Part shown: positions 50,072 through 59,636 of the stretch, in pieces
How positions within the stretch are numbered: position 1 is the stretch's first letter
Layout: every line of letters begins with the position of its first letter
Origin: Pseudomonadota bacterium
Lineage (GTDB): Bacteria > Pseudomonadota > Gammaproteobacteria > Steroidobacterales > Steroidobacteraceae
Direction: 5' to 3'
DNA: 64,000 nucleotides
Assembly (NCBI GenBank): GCA_018241505.1
Contig: JAFEDS010000016.1
Location: forward strand, 248,001 to 312,000
The notes under the pieces: generated by a model
Databases searched by the model: none
What the model was told of the DNA's origin: nothing
The model's input: the letters and a program-made list of their open reading frames with translations, nothing else
Made by a program: the position numbers and the translations under genes

Positions 50072-53000
50072 ATGCAAACGGTCCGCGCTCTCATTTGCCT
50101 GCTCTGCTTCAGCCCTCTTGTCATTTCTTGCGATGCCTTCGCTGTGGATAGCGTCACCCCCCTGACAGTCGCTCTCAAGTGGCGAATGATCGGTCCTTAC
50201 CGCGGAGGCCGGACTCGCGCGGTCGCGGGAGTCCCGTCGGCACCCAACATTTTCTACATTGGCGCAGTCGACGGTGGCGTCTGGAAGACCGACGACGCCG
50301 GTCGGACCTGGCAGCCGATATTCGACGATCAGCCGAGCCAATCCGTCGGCGCGATTGCCGTCGCTCCCTCCGACCCCAACAGAATCTACGTGGGCAGCGG
50401 GGAAGGACTTCACCGCCCCGACCTCTCCGTGGGTGATGGCATCTACCGCTCGGACGATGCCGGACGCACCTGGAGCCACCTGGGCCTGCGGGACGGTCAA
50501 CAGATTCCGGACCTGGCGGTCGATCCGGGCAATCCGGACCGGGTATTCGCCGCGGTCCTGGGCCATCCCTATGGTGCAAACCCCGAACGCGGCATCTACC
50601 GATCTCTCGACGGCGGCAAGAGCTGGCAGAAGGTGCTCGGCAAGGACAACGACACCGGCGGCTCCGCCGTCGCCATCGATCCGAGTCATCCCAACATCGT
50701 GTACGCGGCCCTGTGGCAGGACCGTCTGGGCCCCTGGGAAGACAAGAATCAATTCCAGGGCACCGGCGGAGGCCTGTTCAAGTCCACCGATGGCGGCGAC
50801 ACCTGGCAGCACCTGACGACTGGACTTCCCGAGAACACAACCCAGGTCAACTTCTCCATTGCGGCAAGCACACCTGAGCGCCTCTTTGCAGTCGTCGGCA
50901 CCAACGAACCGGGCGCCTACTCGTCGGCCGCGGGACTCGGAGTGTTTCGCACCGAGGATGGCGGCCGGAATTGGACTCGCATCACTTCCGATCCGCGCCC
51001 GGCACTGCGTATAGGCGGCGGCGACCTGCCGGTCATCCGTGTCGACCCATCCAACCCCGACGTTGTGTACAGCACCGGCCTCGTGACAATGAAGTCCGTT
51101 GACGGCGGGATAACCTGGAGCTCGTTGCGCGGCGCACCGGGTGGGGACGATTACCAGAACCTTTGGATCAATCCCAAACACTCCGACACCCTGGCCCTGG
51201 TGGCCGACCAGGGAGCCGTCATCACCGTCAATGGCGGCAAAACCTGGAGCTCGTGGTTCAACCAACCAACCGCACAGTTGTATCACGTCAGTGTCTCACC
51301 GACGTTCCCCTATCGTGTCTGTGCCGGACAACAGGAGAGCGGCTCGGTGTGTATTTCGAGCCGGGGCAATGATGGTTCCGTCACCGATCGCGACTGGCAT
51401 CCCGTCGGTGTGATCGAGTACGGCTACGTAGCACCGGACCCGCTGGATCCCAATGTGATCTACGGCGCGGGCCGGAACGTCGTCTCGCGATTTTTTGTGC
51501 CGACGGGGCAGGTTCAGGACATCACCCCCATCCCGGTCCGCAACAGCTCGATCCGCGTTACTCGCACCGAGCCGCTGCTGTTCTCACCCGCCGACCCGCG
51601 CAAACTGTTTTATGCGGCCAACCAGGTCTACCGAACGCAGGACGGCGGCCAGCATTGGGACATCATCAGCCCCGACTTGACACGCGACAAGCCGGGAATC
51701 CCGTTGAGTGTGGGCACACAGCACGGCCCCAACATGGACACCCAGCGAGGCTCGATCTACGCCTTGAGTGTTGCGCAGCACGACCAGTTTATCTGGGCCG
51801 GCACCGACGATGGTCTTGTCTGGAGAACCGCGGATGGCGGCAAGAACTGGTCCGATGTCACGCCGCCGGAGTTGACTGCATGGAGCAAAGTTGCCCAGAT
51901 CGACGCTTCTCACTTCGACGACTCGACGGCGTACATTGCTGTCAACAGGATGCGCGTCGATGACTTGCGACCGTACGCATTCAAGACTCACGACGGCGGC
52001 AAAACGTGGCAGTCCATTGCGGAGGGGCTCCCGGCCGATGAACCGGTCAACTCGGTTCGCGAAGATACGCAACGCAAAGGATTACTGTTTGCCGCTACCG
52101 AGAAATCCATCTGGGTGTCAGTCGACGACGGCGCTCACTGGGCGTCGTTGCAGCTCAATCTACCGCACACCTCGATGCGCGATCTGTGGATTCATGACAA
52201 TGACCTGATTGTCGGTACGCACGGCCGCTCCATCTGGATACTGGACGACATTTCGATCCTGAGACAGCTCGGTTGCTGCCAGCCGCCCCGCGAGGTCGAG
52301 CTGATACAACCTTCCACGGCCTACCGGGTCGAACAGAGCACCTGGACGGACACGCCGATTCAGCCCGACGAGCCGCTCGGCCGCAACCCGCCGGCCGGCG
52401 CCATCATCGACTACGTCCTGCCGGCGAATATCAAGGGCCCGGTCGAATTGGAAATCCGCGATGCCCAGCAGCAACGGGTGGTTCGTTTCACCAGCAACGA
52501 CCCGCTCAAACCGAGCGCCGAGGAGCGGGCAAGAGAGCTGATTCCGGCCTATTGGCTCGCCGAGCCGGTCAGCCTGCCGTCCATCCCAGGCGCACATCGC
52601 TGGATCTGGAATCTGCACTACCCGGCCCCGGACACCACCACGCGGGGCTATCCGATTTCTGCGGTACCCCATGCAACAACGCGGGAGCCACAGGGTCCGC
52701 TTGCACTACCCGGGGAGTATATGGTGCGCCTGACAGCCGGCGGCCGCACAGTGGAAAAGCCGCTGCTCATCAAGGCGGATCCGCGAGTAAAAGTGTCGGA
52801 CGGTGCGCTCACAGAACAGTTCCAGCTTGCCTCGCGTCTGTCGACGCTGCTGTCCGAGAGCTCCCGAGCGGTCCTGACGGCTCAATCCGAGCGAGCCCAG
52901 CTCGAAGCCCTTGCCGGCGATGCGCCCAAGGACCGCGTCATCGCAGACTTCAGACAACGACTGGTGGCTCTGCTCGAGCCGATGTCGGAGGCACAGGAGC

Positions 53001-53230
53001 ACGTTGACACCCTTTACAAGATGGTTGTAAAGGGCGACGCAGCTCCCACCGCAGCGCAGACAACAGCAAGCAACGCCGCGGAAGCAAAGCTCACTCCGCT
53101 GTTCACAACCTGGAAGCAACTTCAAACCGAGCTGCCTGCGCTCAACAAGGCGTTGCGCGCCGCACATCTGGGGAAAATTCGCGCCGACCTGCCTGCGCCG
53201 CGCGACCAGAACGTGGCGGACGAGGAATGA
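50072..53230 (+). CDS. Exported BNR-repeat/sortilin-type beta-propeller protein (paralog 1)
   Basis: The protein has 1052 residues with a signal peptide (MQTVRALICLLCFSPLVIS). I count eleven Asp-box/BNR-like motifs of the S-x-D-x-G-x-x-W type, e.g. KTDDAGRTW, RSLDGGKSW, KSTDGGDTW and RTADGGKNW, forming two large propellers over about residues 35-720. The last blade ends THGRSIWILDD, typical of VPS10/sortilin-like 'glycosyl hydrolase' annotations. A C-terminal FlgD-like beta domain and a helical tail follow. The catalytic residues of true sialidases are not evident, so enzymatic activity is unproven. It is the first gene of a rightward group with a LolA-like protein, a paralog and a TonB receptor, suggesting surface-substrate binding or processing. 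Confidence 0.87.
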   Translation: MQTVRALICLLCFSPLVISCDAFAVDSVTPLTVALKWRMIGPYRGGRTRAVAGVPSAPNIFYIGAVDGGVWKTDDAGRTWQPIFDDQPSQSVGAIAVAPSDPNRIYVGSGEGLHRPDLSVGDGIYRSDDAGRTWSHLGLRDGQQIPDLAVDPGNPDRVFAAVLGHPYGANPERGIYRSLDGGKSWQKVLGKDNDTGGSAVAIDPSHPNIVYAALWQDRLGPWEDKNQFQGTGGGLFKSTDGGDTWQHLTTGLPENTTQVNFSIAASTPERLFAVVGTNEPGAYSSAAGLGVFRTEDGGRNWTRITSDPRPALRIGGGDLPVIRVDPSNPDVVYSTGLVTMKSVDGGITWSSLRGAPGGDDYQNLWINPKHSDTLALVADQGAVITVNGGKTWSSWFNQPTAQLYHVSVSPTFPYRVCAGQQESGSVCISSRGNDGSVTDRDWHPVGVIEYGYVAPDPLDPNVIYGAGRNVVSRFFVPTGQVQDITPIPVRNSSIRVTRTEPLLFSPADPRKLFYAANQVYRTQDGGQHWDIISPDLTRDKPGIPLSVGTQHGPNMDTQRGSIYALSVAQHDQFIWAGTDDGLVWRTADGGKNWSDVTPPELTAWSKVAQIDASHFDDSTAYIAVNRMRVDDLRPYAFKTHDGGKTWQSIAEGLPADEPVNSVREDTQRKGLLFAATEKSIWVSVDDGAHWASLQLNLPHTSMRDLWIHDNDLIVGTHGRSIWILDDISILRQLGCCQPPREVELIQPSTAYRVEQSTWTDTPIQPDEPLGRNPPAGAIIDYVLPANIKGPVELEIRDAQQQRVVRFTSNDPLKPSAEERARELIPAYWLAEPVSLPSIPGAHRWIWNLHYPAPDTTTRGYPISAVPHATTREPQGPLALPGEYMVRLTAGGRTVEKPLLIKADPRVKVSDGALTEQFQLASRLSTLLSESSRAVLTAQSERAQLEALAGDAPKDRVIADFRQRLVALLEPMSEAQEHVDTLYKMVVKGDAAPTAAQTTASNAAEAKLTPLFTTWKQLQTELPALNKALRAAHLGKIRADLPAPRDQNVADEE

Positions 53231-53298
53231 GCTGACTGGTGCGAGCGGCGCGGCGGGTGCATCATGGAGATCTAAAATGTTTCCAATGGATCGGTCTC

Positions 53299-54051
53299 AT
53301 GCATAGACTCGCAGCGCTGCTCCTATGCCTCGTCGCACCCGCCGCATTCGCCATGACGGCCGACGAGCTGGCGGTGAAGAACATTGAAGCCAAGGGCGGC
53401 CTCGACAAGCTCCATGCCCTCAAGAGCCTGCGGCTCACGGGCCGGATGCGAATCCAGAACGACACGCTGGAGCTGGGCATCGTGACTCTCGTTAAACAAC
53501 CGGGGTCGATTCGCTACGAGGCCTCGATTCAAGGACTGACACAGGTACAGGCGTACGATGGCGCGCAGGCCTGGCAGATCAATCCATTCCAGGGGCGTAA
53601 GGACGCTGAGAAGCTGTCAGCGGATGATGCCAAGAGCCTGGGCGAGGACGCCGCCGACTTCGCCGGAGCGCTGGTCGATTACCAGACGAAAAAGTACAAG
53701 CTCGACTATCTGGGGACAGAGGATGTTGATGGGACCGACGCTCACAAGCTGCGGGTCACACGTCCCAACGGTGATAGCGTCACGCTGTATCTCGACCCGG
53801 ACCACTTTCTCGAAATACGCACGATCGAGCGCCGCATTGAGCACGGGGTACCGCTCGAGACCGTGACGGATTTCGGTGACTACGAACAGGTGGAGGGCGT
53901 GTACCTGCCCTTCTACGCCGAGTCCGGTCGCAAGGGCTCGACCGAGCGGCAGAAAGTGCAGTTCGAGAAAGCGGACGCCAATCCCGCCCTCGCGGACAGC
54001 CTGTTCCAGTTTCCAACCAACACCCATTCGAGCAGCCCGGCAACGAAGTAA
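53299..54051 (+). CDS. Periplasmic LolA/outer-membrane lipoprotein-sorting-like protein
   Basis: The 250-residue protein has a signal peptide (MHRLAALLLCLVAPAAFA/MT). The remainder is a single beta-rich domain with LAVKNIEAKGGLDKLHALKSLRLTGRM, IRYEASIQGLTQVQAYDGAQAW, YLGTEDVDGTDAHKLRVT, LYLDPDHFLEIRTIE and FGDYEQVEGVYLPFY, the pattern of DUF4292/LolA-like proteins that bind lipid or hydrophobic ligands. It sits between two large BNR paralogs (68 and 30 bases away), so it may be an accessory to them. The start at 53299 gives the signal peptide; 53239 is an unlikely alternative. Confidence 0.8.
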   Translation: MHRLAALLLCLVAPAAFAMTADELAVKNIEAKGGLDKLHALKSLRLTGRMRIQNDTLELGIVTLVKQPGSIRYEASIQGLTQVQAYDGAQAWQINPFQGRKDAEKLSADDAKSLGEDAADFAGALVDYQTKKYKLDYLGTEDVDGTDAHKLRVTRPNGDSVTLYLDPDHFLEIRTIERRIEHGVPLETVTDFGDYEQVEGVYLPFYAESGRKGSTERQKVQFEKADANPALADSLFQFPTNTHSSSPATK

Positions 54052-54081
54052 GCCGGGCGCGTCCATCGCGGGAGAAGACGG

Positions 54082-57000
54082 ATGCGATATTCAGTCGCCA
54101 TTGCCGCTGTAGTGCTGTCTGCCGGACTTTCGGGGGGCACCGCGGCCGCCGCGCCCGATACGGGCAAACCTGCCGCGGAGCCGGCGAATGCCGCAGCCAG
54201 CATCGACTCCGGCACAATCTCGGGGCTCGGCGCCCGTAACATCGGCTCAGCCGCCATGAGCGGCCGGATCTCGGCCTTGGCCGGCTTCAGTGATGAGGCC
54301 GGCAAAGTCAACTTGTTCGTGGGTGCGGCCAGCGGCGGCGTCTGGAAGTCGATCGACGGGGCCACCACCTTCAAGCCGGTGTTTGATGACCAGCCCGTGC
54401 AGTCCATCGGTGCCATTGCAATCGATCCGTCCAACCACCAGAACATCTGGGTCGGCACCGGTGAGTCCTGGACGCGCAACAGCGTGTCCATAGGTGATGG
54501 TGTTTATCGCTCGACCGACGGTGGCGAGTCCTGGACACACGTGGGATTACCCGACTCGGAGCGTGTGGCCAAAATCATTGTCGATCCGCGTTCGTCCGAC
54601 ACCGTGTATGTCTGCGTACCGGGCAAACTCTGGAGCGATTCCGCCGAGCGCGGTCTCTACAAGACGGTGGATGGCGGCAAAACCTGGTCGCTGATTCTGA
54701 AGGGATCCAACCTGTCCACGGGTTGCGGCAGCGTGGCGCTGGACCCGTCCAATCCGGATGTTGTGATGGCGGGCCTGTGGGACTTTCGCCGCCAGGGCTG
54801 GACCTTCCGCTCCGGCGGTAACGGTCCGAAAGCCGTTTCGGGAAGCGGGCTCTACCGCAGCACGGATGCCGGCCGTACCTGGAGTGAAATTGCCCCCTCG
54901 CAACACGGAATGCCGCCGAAGCCGTATGGCAGGATTGCCCTCGCCTACGCACCGAACGATGCCAAGGTCGTGTATGCATTCGTGGAGTCAACTGAGTCGA
55001 AACTGTTGATTTCACACGACGGCGGCACGAACTGGGACAGCGGCGACAAGAGCTCCTGGATGGTGTGGCGTCCCTTCTACTTCGCGAACCTCATTGTGGA
55101 TCCGAAGAATGCCGAGCGCGTGTTCAAAACCGACGGCGCCCTGATTCTCAGCGAGGATGGCGGTAAGAGCTTCAGTACCATCGGCGGCTTCGTCGGCATG
55201 CACGGCGATGTGCATGATGTCTTCATTGATCCGAACAACTCACAACATGTGTTCGCAGCCGATGACGGCGGACTGTGGATCTCCTACGACGGCGCGAACA
55301 AATGGTGGAAGACCGACAATCTGCCCATTTCGCAGTTCTACCACGTCAGTACCGACAACGCGGACCCTTATCATGTCTACGGCGGCCTGCAGGACAACGC
55401 GGCCTGGGTAGGTGACACAGCCTATCCGGGGGGAATAACGAGCTCCCGCTGGGAAAACATGTATGGCGGCGACGGCTTCTGGATGTGGTCCGACCCTTCA
55501 GACAACAACTATCTGTATGCCGAGGCGCAAGGCGGTACCATCGGTCGCGTCAACGTACACACGCACGAAATACGGGACATCCAGCCGAAGCTGGGGCCCG
55601 AGGATCTGCAGAAATTCACCAAGCTGCGATTCAATTGGAACACGCCCATCGCCCTGTCGCCAAACGATCCCGCGACGCTGTACATCGGCTCGCAGTTCCT
55701 GTTCCGCTCACGCGATCACGGCCAGTCCTGGCAGCGGATCTCGCCCGATCTGACCACCAACGACCCGCGGAAGCAGAAACAGGAGCAGTCGGGCGGCATT
55801 ACTGTCGACAACTCCGCGGCCGAAATGCACACAACCATCTACTCCATCAGTGAGTCGCCATTGACTGCCGGGCTCATCTGGGTAGGCACTGACGATGGCA
55901 ACCTGCAACTCACGCGCGACGCAGGGAAGCATTGGACCAATCTGACAGCCAATCTCGAGGGCGTGCCCAAAGCCTCCTGGGTCAGTTGGGTGCAGGCGAG
56001 CGCTTACGCAGCGGGGACTGCCTATGTAGCCCTCGATCGGCACACCGTCGGAGACATGGCGCCGTACGTGTATGTCACCACCGACTTTGGAAAGACGTGG
56101 TCGCCACTGGCCACGCCCAAGGACTCGAAGGGAATTCGCGGCTATGTACATGTCATCAAGGAAGACACCAAGGAGCAGCGCCTTCTGTTCATGGGTACGG
56201 AATTCGGCCTGTGGATTTCCACGGACGCGGGCGCCCATTGGGCGCAGTTCAAGGGGGGCCATATTCCCACGGTTGCGGTCCGTGACCTGGCCATTCAGCC
56301 GCGCGACAACGATCTCATCCTCGCCACTCACGGGCGCGGGATGTGGATTGTCGATGACATCACTCCGCTTCGTCATCTGACAGCAGATCTGGTTTCCAAG
56401 GAAGCCGCGTTTGTGTCGGCACGGCCGATTCAACAACGCATTGAAGCGCAAGGCGGCTGGCCGTCGGGCGCGGCGTCATTCATTGGCGAGAATCCCGCCA
56501 ATGGTGCCGTCATCACCTACTACCAGAAGAGCCGTCATCTGTTCGGCAAGCTCAAGATCGAAGTCCTGGATGCCAAGGGCAATGTGGTTGATGAGCTGCC
56601 CGCGAGCACGCGGCGCGGCTTGAACCGCGTCGTTTGGACGATGCATCTCAAACCGCCTCATGTGCCGCCCGCCGTACAGCTCGCGCAAGCGGGTACACAG
56701 GGTCCGCGAGCCCTTCCCGGCACCTACACCGTGCGGTTGGAGAAAAACGGCCAGAAATATGAAACCCAGGTGACGGTGGGCCTGGACCGGCGCGTCACCT
56801 GGACCGCCGCCGATCGGCAGGCCCAGTTCGATGCCGCCATGAAAGTGTCCGCGCTGTTCAATGACGAGTCGGTGCTGTTTGGACAGATCGCCGCGCTGCG
56901 CGAGCAGGTTGCAGATGCGAACAAAGATCGGCCGGCAACCGACCCTGTGCATCGCAGGCTGGCGGATTTCGATGGCAAGCTCGATGGGCTGCGCAAGCAG

Positions 57001-57372
57001 ATTGTCGCCACCACTGAAGGCGGAGCGATCACCGGAGAGGAGCGCCTGCGCGAGCACACGGACCAACTGTACGGTGCCATCATTTCCTGGGACGGACCGC
57101 CGACCAACTACGCGTTGGACAACATCGTCGCATTGCGGAATCAGTTGAAGGACGTCACCGATCAGTTCGCACACATCACCTCGACGGACCTGCCCGGGGT
57201 CAACAAAGCACTGCAGGGCAAGGGTGGAAAGGCTCTGAGCGTGCCGCCCCCCACCGCCTTTGAGGATGACGACCATGAGGGTGGTGCTGGTGGCGTCCGT
57301 GTCGGGGGACGAAACGATCCGGATGCACGGATGGGGATCGAGCTGCCCAAAAACCTACGCCTCTGGAACTAA
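54082..57372 (+). CDS. Exported BNR-repeat/sortilin-type beta-propeller protein (paralog 2)
   Basis: The protein has 1096 residues with a signal peptide (YSVAIAAVVLSAGLSGGTAAAA). It has the same architecture as the gene at 50072: eleven Asp-box motifs (RSTDGGESW, KTVDGGKTW, RSTDAGRTW, VTTDFGKTW and others), the closing HGRGMWIVDD blade, the FlgD-like PGTYTVRLEKNG segment and a helical tail (RRLADFDGKLDGLRKQI). Opening residues VFDDQPVQSIGAIAIDPSN parallel IFDDQPSQSVGAIAVAPSD of paralog 1. The two arose by duplication with a LolA-like gene now between them. The last residues (FEDDDHEGGAGGVRV) are acidic and glycine-rich. The TonB receptor follows after 6 bases. Confidence 0.87.
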   Translation: MRYSVAIAAVVLSAGLSGGTAAAAPDTGKPAAEPANAAASIDSGTISGLGARNIGSAAMSGRISALAGFSDEAGKVNLFVGAASGGVWKSIDGATTFKPVFDDQPVQSIGAIAIDPSNHQNIWVGTGESWTRNSVSIGDGVYRSTDGGESWTHVGLPDSERVAKIIVDPRSSDTVYVCVPGKLWSDSAERGLYKTVDGGKTWSLILKGSNLSTGCGSVALDPSNPDVVMAGLWDFRRQGWTFRSGGNGPKAVSGSGLYRSTDAGRTWSEIAPSQHGMPPKPYGRIALAYAPNDAKVVYAFVESTESKLLISHDGGTNWDSGDKSSWMVWRPFYFANLIVDPKNAERVFKTDGALILSEDGGKSFSTIGGFVGMHGDVHDVFIDPNNSQHVFAADDGGLWISYDGANKWWKTDNLPISQFYHVSTDNADPYHVYGGLQDNAAWVGDTAYPGGITSSRWENMYGGDGFWMWSDPSDNNYLYAEAQGGTIGRVNVHTHEIRDIQPKLGPEDLQKFTKLRFNWNTPIALSPNDPATLYIGSQFLFRSRDHGQSWQRISPDLTTNDPRKQKQEQSGGITVDNSAAEMHTTIYSISESPLTAGLIWVGTDDGNLQLTRDAGKHWTNLTANLEGVPKASWVSWVQASAYAAGTAYVALDRHTVGDMAPYVYVTTDFGKTWSPLATPKDSKGIRGYVHVIKEDTKEQRLLFMGTEFGLWISTDAGAHWAQFKGGHIPTVAVRDLAIQPRDNDLILATHGRGMWIVDDITPLRHLTADLVSKEAAFVSARPIQQRIEAQGGWPSGAASFIGENPANGAVITYYQKSRHLFGKLKIEVLDAKGNVVDELPASTRRGLNRVVWTMHLKPPHVPPAVQLAQAGTQGPRALPGTYTVRLEKNGQKYETQVTVGLDRRVTWTAADRQAQFDAAMKVSALFNDESVLFGQIAALREQVADANKDRPATDPVHRRLADFDGKLDGLRKQIVATTEGGAITGEERLREHTDQLYGAIISWDGPPTNYALDNIVALRNQLKDVTDQFAHITSTDLPGVNKALQGKGGKALSVPPPTAFEDDDHEGGAGGVRVGGRNDPDARMGIELPKNLRLWN

Positions 57373-57378
57373 CAATAA

Positions 57379-59535
57379 GTGAACAATCACCGTGTTTTGT
57401 TTACCGCCGCCGCGCTGGCGGCGATTGGCGTCTCGCATGCCGCTTCATCCGACGAGTCTCAGGACGACGCGAAGAAGCCCGTCATCATTCAGACCGAGCC
57501 GTGGCTCTTCAATCGTGAGACCCGCTATGCGCACACACTACCGGAGGTAGACGGCCCCACCATCACCGTCACCAAAAAGACCTCCGTGGTGAAGCTGGAC
57601 GCTCAGCCCACGGTGATTGACAACAATCAGCGCGAGATCTTCGACCGCCTGCCGGGGATCGTCCTGGCCGAGCAGCAGAACCCCACCCAGCTCAACTTGA
57701 CCTATCGCGGCCTGGGCAATCCGCAGGAAAGTGAGTTCGTGCTGGTCATGCAGGATGGCCTGCCACTCGAGCTCGACTGGATTGGCTTTCCCACGCTCTA
57801 CTACCTCCCCATTCCACAGACCATCAGCTCAGTGCAGATGATCCGCGGCGGATCCGGCCTGCTGTATGGCCCTGAACCCCAGCCGGTCATCAATTTCATT
57901 TCGCGCGCTCCCGCCGCGGATCGCGCTGTCAGTGGCACGACCGAGCAGGTTGGCGGCTCGGACGACCTGTTTTCCAGCTTCAATGCTCTGTCAGGCACCT
58001 CCGGTGACTGGGATTACCTGGCCGACTATTCGCACCGGCAATCGAGCGGCCAGCGGCTGAATGGCGACTACCATGTGAATGCCGGCGATCTGCGGCTCGG
58101 ATATCGCTTTGGCGGCAATCAGAAGCTCACCTTTGCACTGCATGCCTACGCGGTGGAGAGCGGTCTTGCCGGACTCATGACGGCGGCACAATTTCACGCC
58201 ACGCCGAACCTGACTACCACGCCCGCCGATCGCCTCTGGACTGACCGCTACACCGCGGTACTCACCTACGAAAACAAGTTTGACGAGCAAAACTCATTCA
58301 CACAGAAGGTGTGGTCGGGCTACCAGGACCTGATCAACCGATCTGATACCTACCCGACGCCGTTCACTCCAACATCGGCGTCACTGGCCGAGCAACGCTT
58401 CCATTACACCGGGCTCGATGGACGATTCCTGCATCGCTGGGGACGAGGCAACGCCCTGACGGTGGGATACACTGCCTACACCTCGAACAGCCCCTACAAC
58501 CAGTATTCCAACACGGACCCATTGGTTGATCGCGATGACGAGTCAGGCAAGCGTACGTATGGGGATGAGCGGCGCACGAACTACGCGGCCGTCTTTGCGG
58601 AGAATGTGTTTCGCTTCCAGTACTTTCATCTCGTGACGTCAGCGCGATTCGACCACGAGGAGCTGAAGTCGAAAGAAACCGTGGCCACACATACGAACCT
58701 GGTTGACGCAACCTATCGCAAAAACATCCCTCTGTTCGGTATCGGCATTGGCAACGATTTCGGGCATGGCAACGAAACCTACCTGAACATCGCCCAGGGA
58801 TTTCGGCCCCTGCGTTACTTCGATATCGCGAGCCCCTTCACCAACTACAGCTCTGGCAACAATCCCGACCCGACCCACTACGTGACTTACGAGGCGGGTG
58901 TACACGGCTGGCCCGAGCCTGGCCTTTACTACGACGCCAGTATCTTCCAGGTCAATGTGCATGACCGTATCGAGGCGCGTCAGCTTTCGCAGTCTCCGCC
59001 GGCAACGGTCGATGTCAACACGGGCAATACTCGCAGCCGGGGCGTGGAGCTCGAAGGCTCGTACGACCTGCTGCGACTGTGGCCGGATGCACCGGAGCAC
59101 CGCCATATCGACGTGTTTGCCAACGCCAGCTATCTGAATGCCCGCTTCACGAGCAGCCGCAACCCGAGCCAGATCGGCAAGACCCCGGCCTACGCCCCGG
59201 ATTACGTCTTCAAGACCGGCATCACCTTCCGGCAGGACAAGTTGTACAAGGCCAGCCTGATTGTCGACTCGGTAGCCTCCCAGTTCTTCCAGGACAGCAA
59301 CCTGCCGGTTTTCCAGGGCAACACTTCGATCATTGCGACCCAGGCGCGGATTCCCGGCTATACCGTGTTGGATTTCTCAGGCGAATACACGATCGCCGAG
59401 CGCTTCCGGATTCTCGGCGGGATTTCGAACCTCACCAACCGCCGGTATTACTCGCGCGTGTTCATTTCTCGCGGGCTGGTCGAGCCGGCGCGAGAGCGTG
59501 CGTTCAATCTCGGCGTGGCCTTCGACCTTTCCTGA
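57379..59535 (+). CDS. TonB-dependent receptor, FecA-like without STN domain
   Basis: The protein has 718 residues. GTG start; signal peptide (RVLFTAAALAAIGVSHA/AS). Plug domain with PTVIDNNQREIFDRLPGIVL, NLTYRGLGNPQESEFVLVMQDGLPL, MIRGGSGLLYGPEPQPVINFI and a beta-barrel ending ARERAFNLGVAFDLS. The plug has the FecA-like MIRG..LLYGP form usual for siderophore or oligomer receptors. It starts 6 bases after the BNR paralog 2 stop, so receptor and propeller proteins are probably co-expressed: the propellers would process or bind a ligand that the receptor imports (inference). Confidence 0.93.
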   Translation: MNNHRVLFTAAALAAIGVSHAASSDESQDDAKKPVIIQTEPWLFNRETRYAHTLPEVDGPTITVTKKTSVVKLDAQPTVIDNNQREIFDRLPGIVLAEQQNPTQLNLTYRGLGNPQESEFVLVMQDGLPLELDWIGFPTLYYLPIPQTISSVQMIRGGSGLLYGPEPQPVINFISRAPAADRAVSGTTEQVGGSDDLFSSFNALSGTSGDWDYLADYSHRQSSGQRLNGDYHVNAGDLRLGYRFGGNQKLTFALHAYAVESGLAGLMTAAQFHATPNLTTTPADRLWTDRYTAVLTYENKFDEQNSFTQKVWSGYQDLINRSDTYPTPFTPTSASLAEQRFHYTGLDGRFLHRWGRGNALTVGYTAYTSNSPYNQYSNTDPLVDRDDESGKRTYGDERRTNYAAVFAENVFRFQYFHLVTSARFDHEELKSKETVATHTNLVDATYRKNIPLFGIGIGNDFGHGNETYLNIAQGFRPLRYFDIASPFTNYSSGNNPDPTHYVTYEAGVHGWPEPGLYYDASIFQVNVHDRIEARQLSQSPPATVDVNTGNTRSRGVELEGSYDLLRLWPDAPEHRHIDVFANASYLNARFTSSRNPSQIGKTPAYAPDYVFKTGITFRQDKLYKASLIVDSVASQFFQDSNLPVFQGNTSIIATQARIPGYTVLDFSGEYTIAERFRILGGISNLTNRRYYSRVFISRGLVEPARERAFNLGVAFDLS

Positions 59536-59572
59536 TCGGCAATGGCCGCACGGGGTGCCGCCTCCATCTAGC

Positions 59573-59601
59573 TTGCCGCACGTTGGTAGCGCTATCATAA
59601 T
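59573..59601 (+). promoter_or_regulatory. Putative sigma-70 promoter of the GH3 gene
   Basis: TTGCCG (59573-59578) and CATAAT (59596-59601) are separated by 17 bases and end 35 bases before the GH3 start. Each box differs from consensus by one or two bases. It suggests the glycosidase can be transcribed independently of the TonB receptor upstream. Confidence 0.4.
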
Positions 59602-59636
59602 GAGCTGTGACATTGCTGCCTGCATCAGGGGGACAG

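Noticed and set aside
49883-51286. 467-codon minus-strand frame over the VOC gene and the first BNR gene
   Set aside because: Antisense to two well-supported genes and spans their divergent promoter region; no domain recognised.
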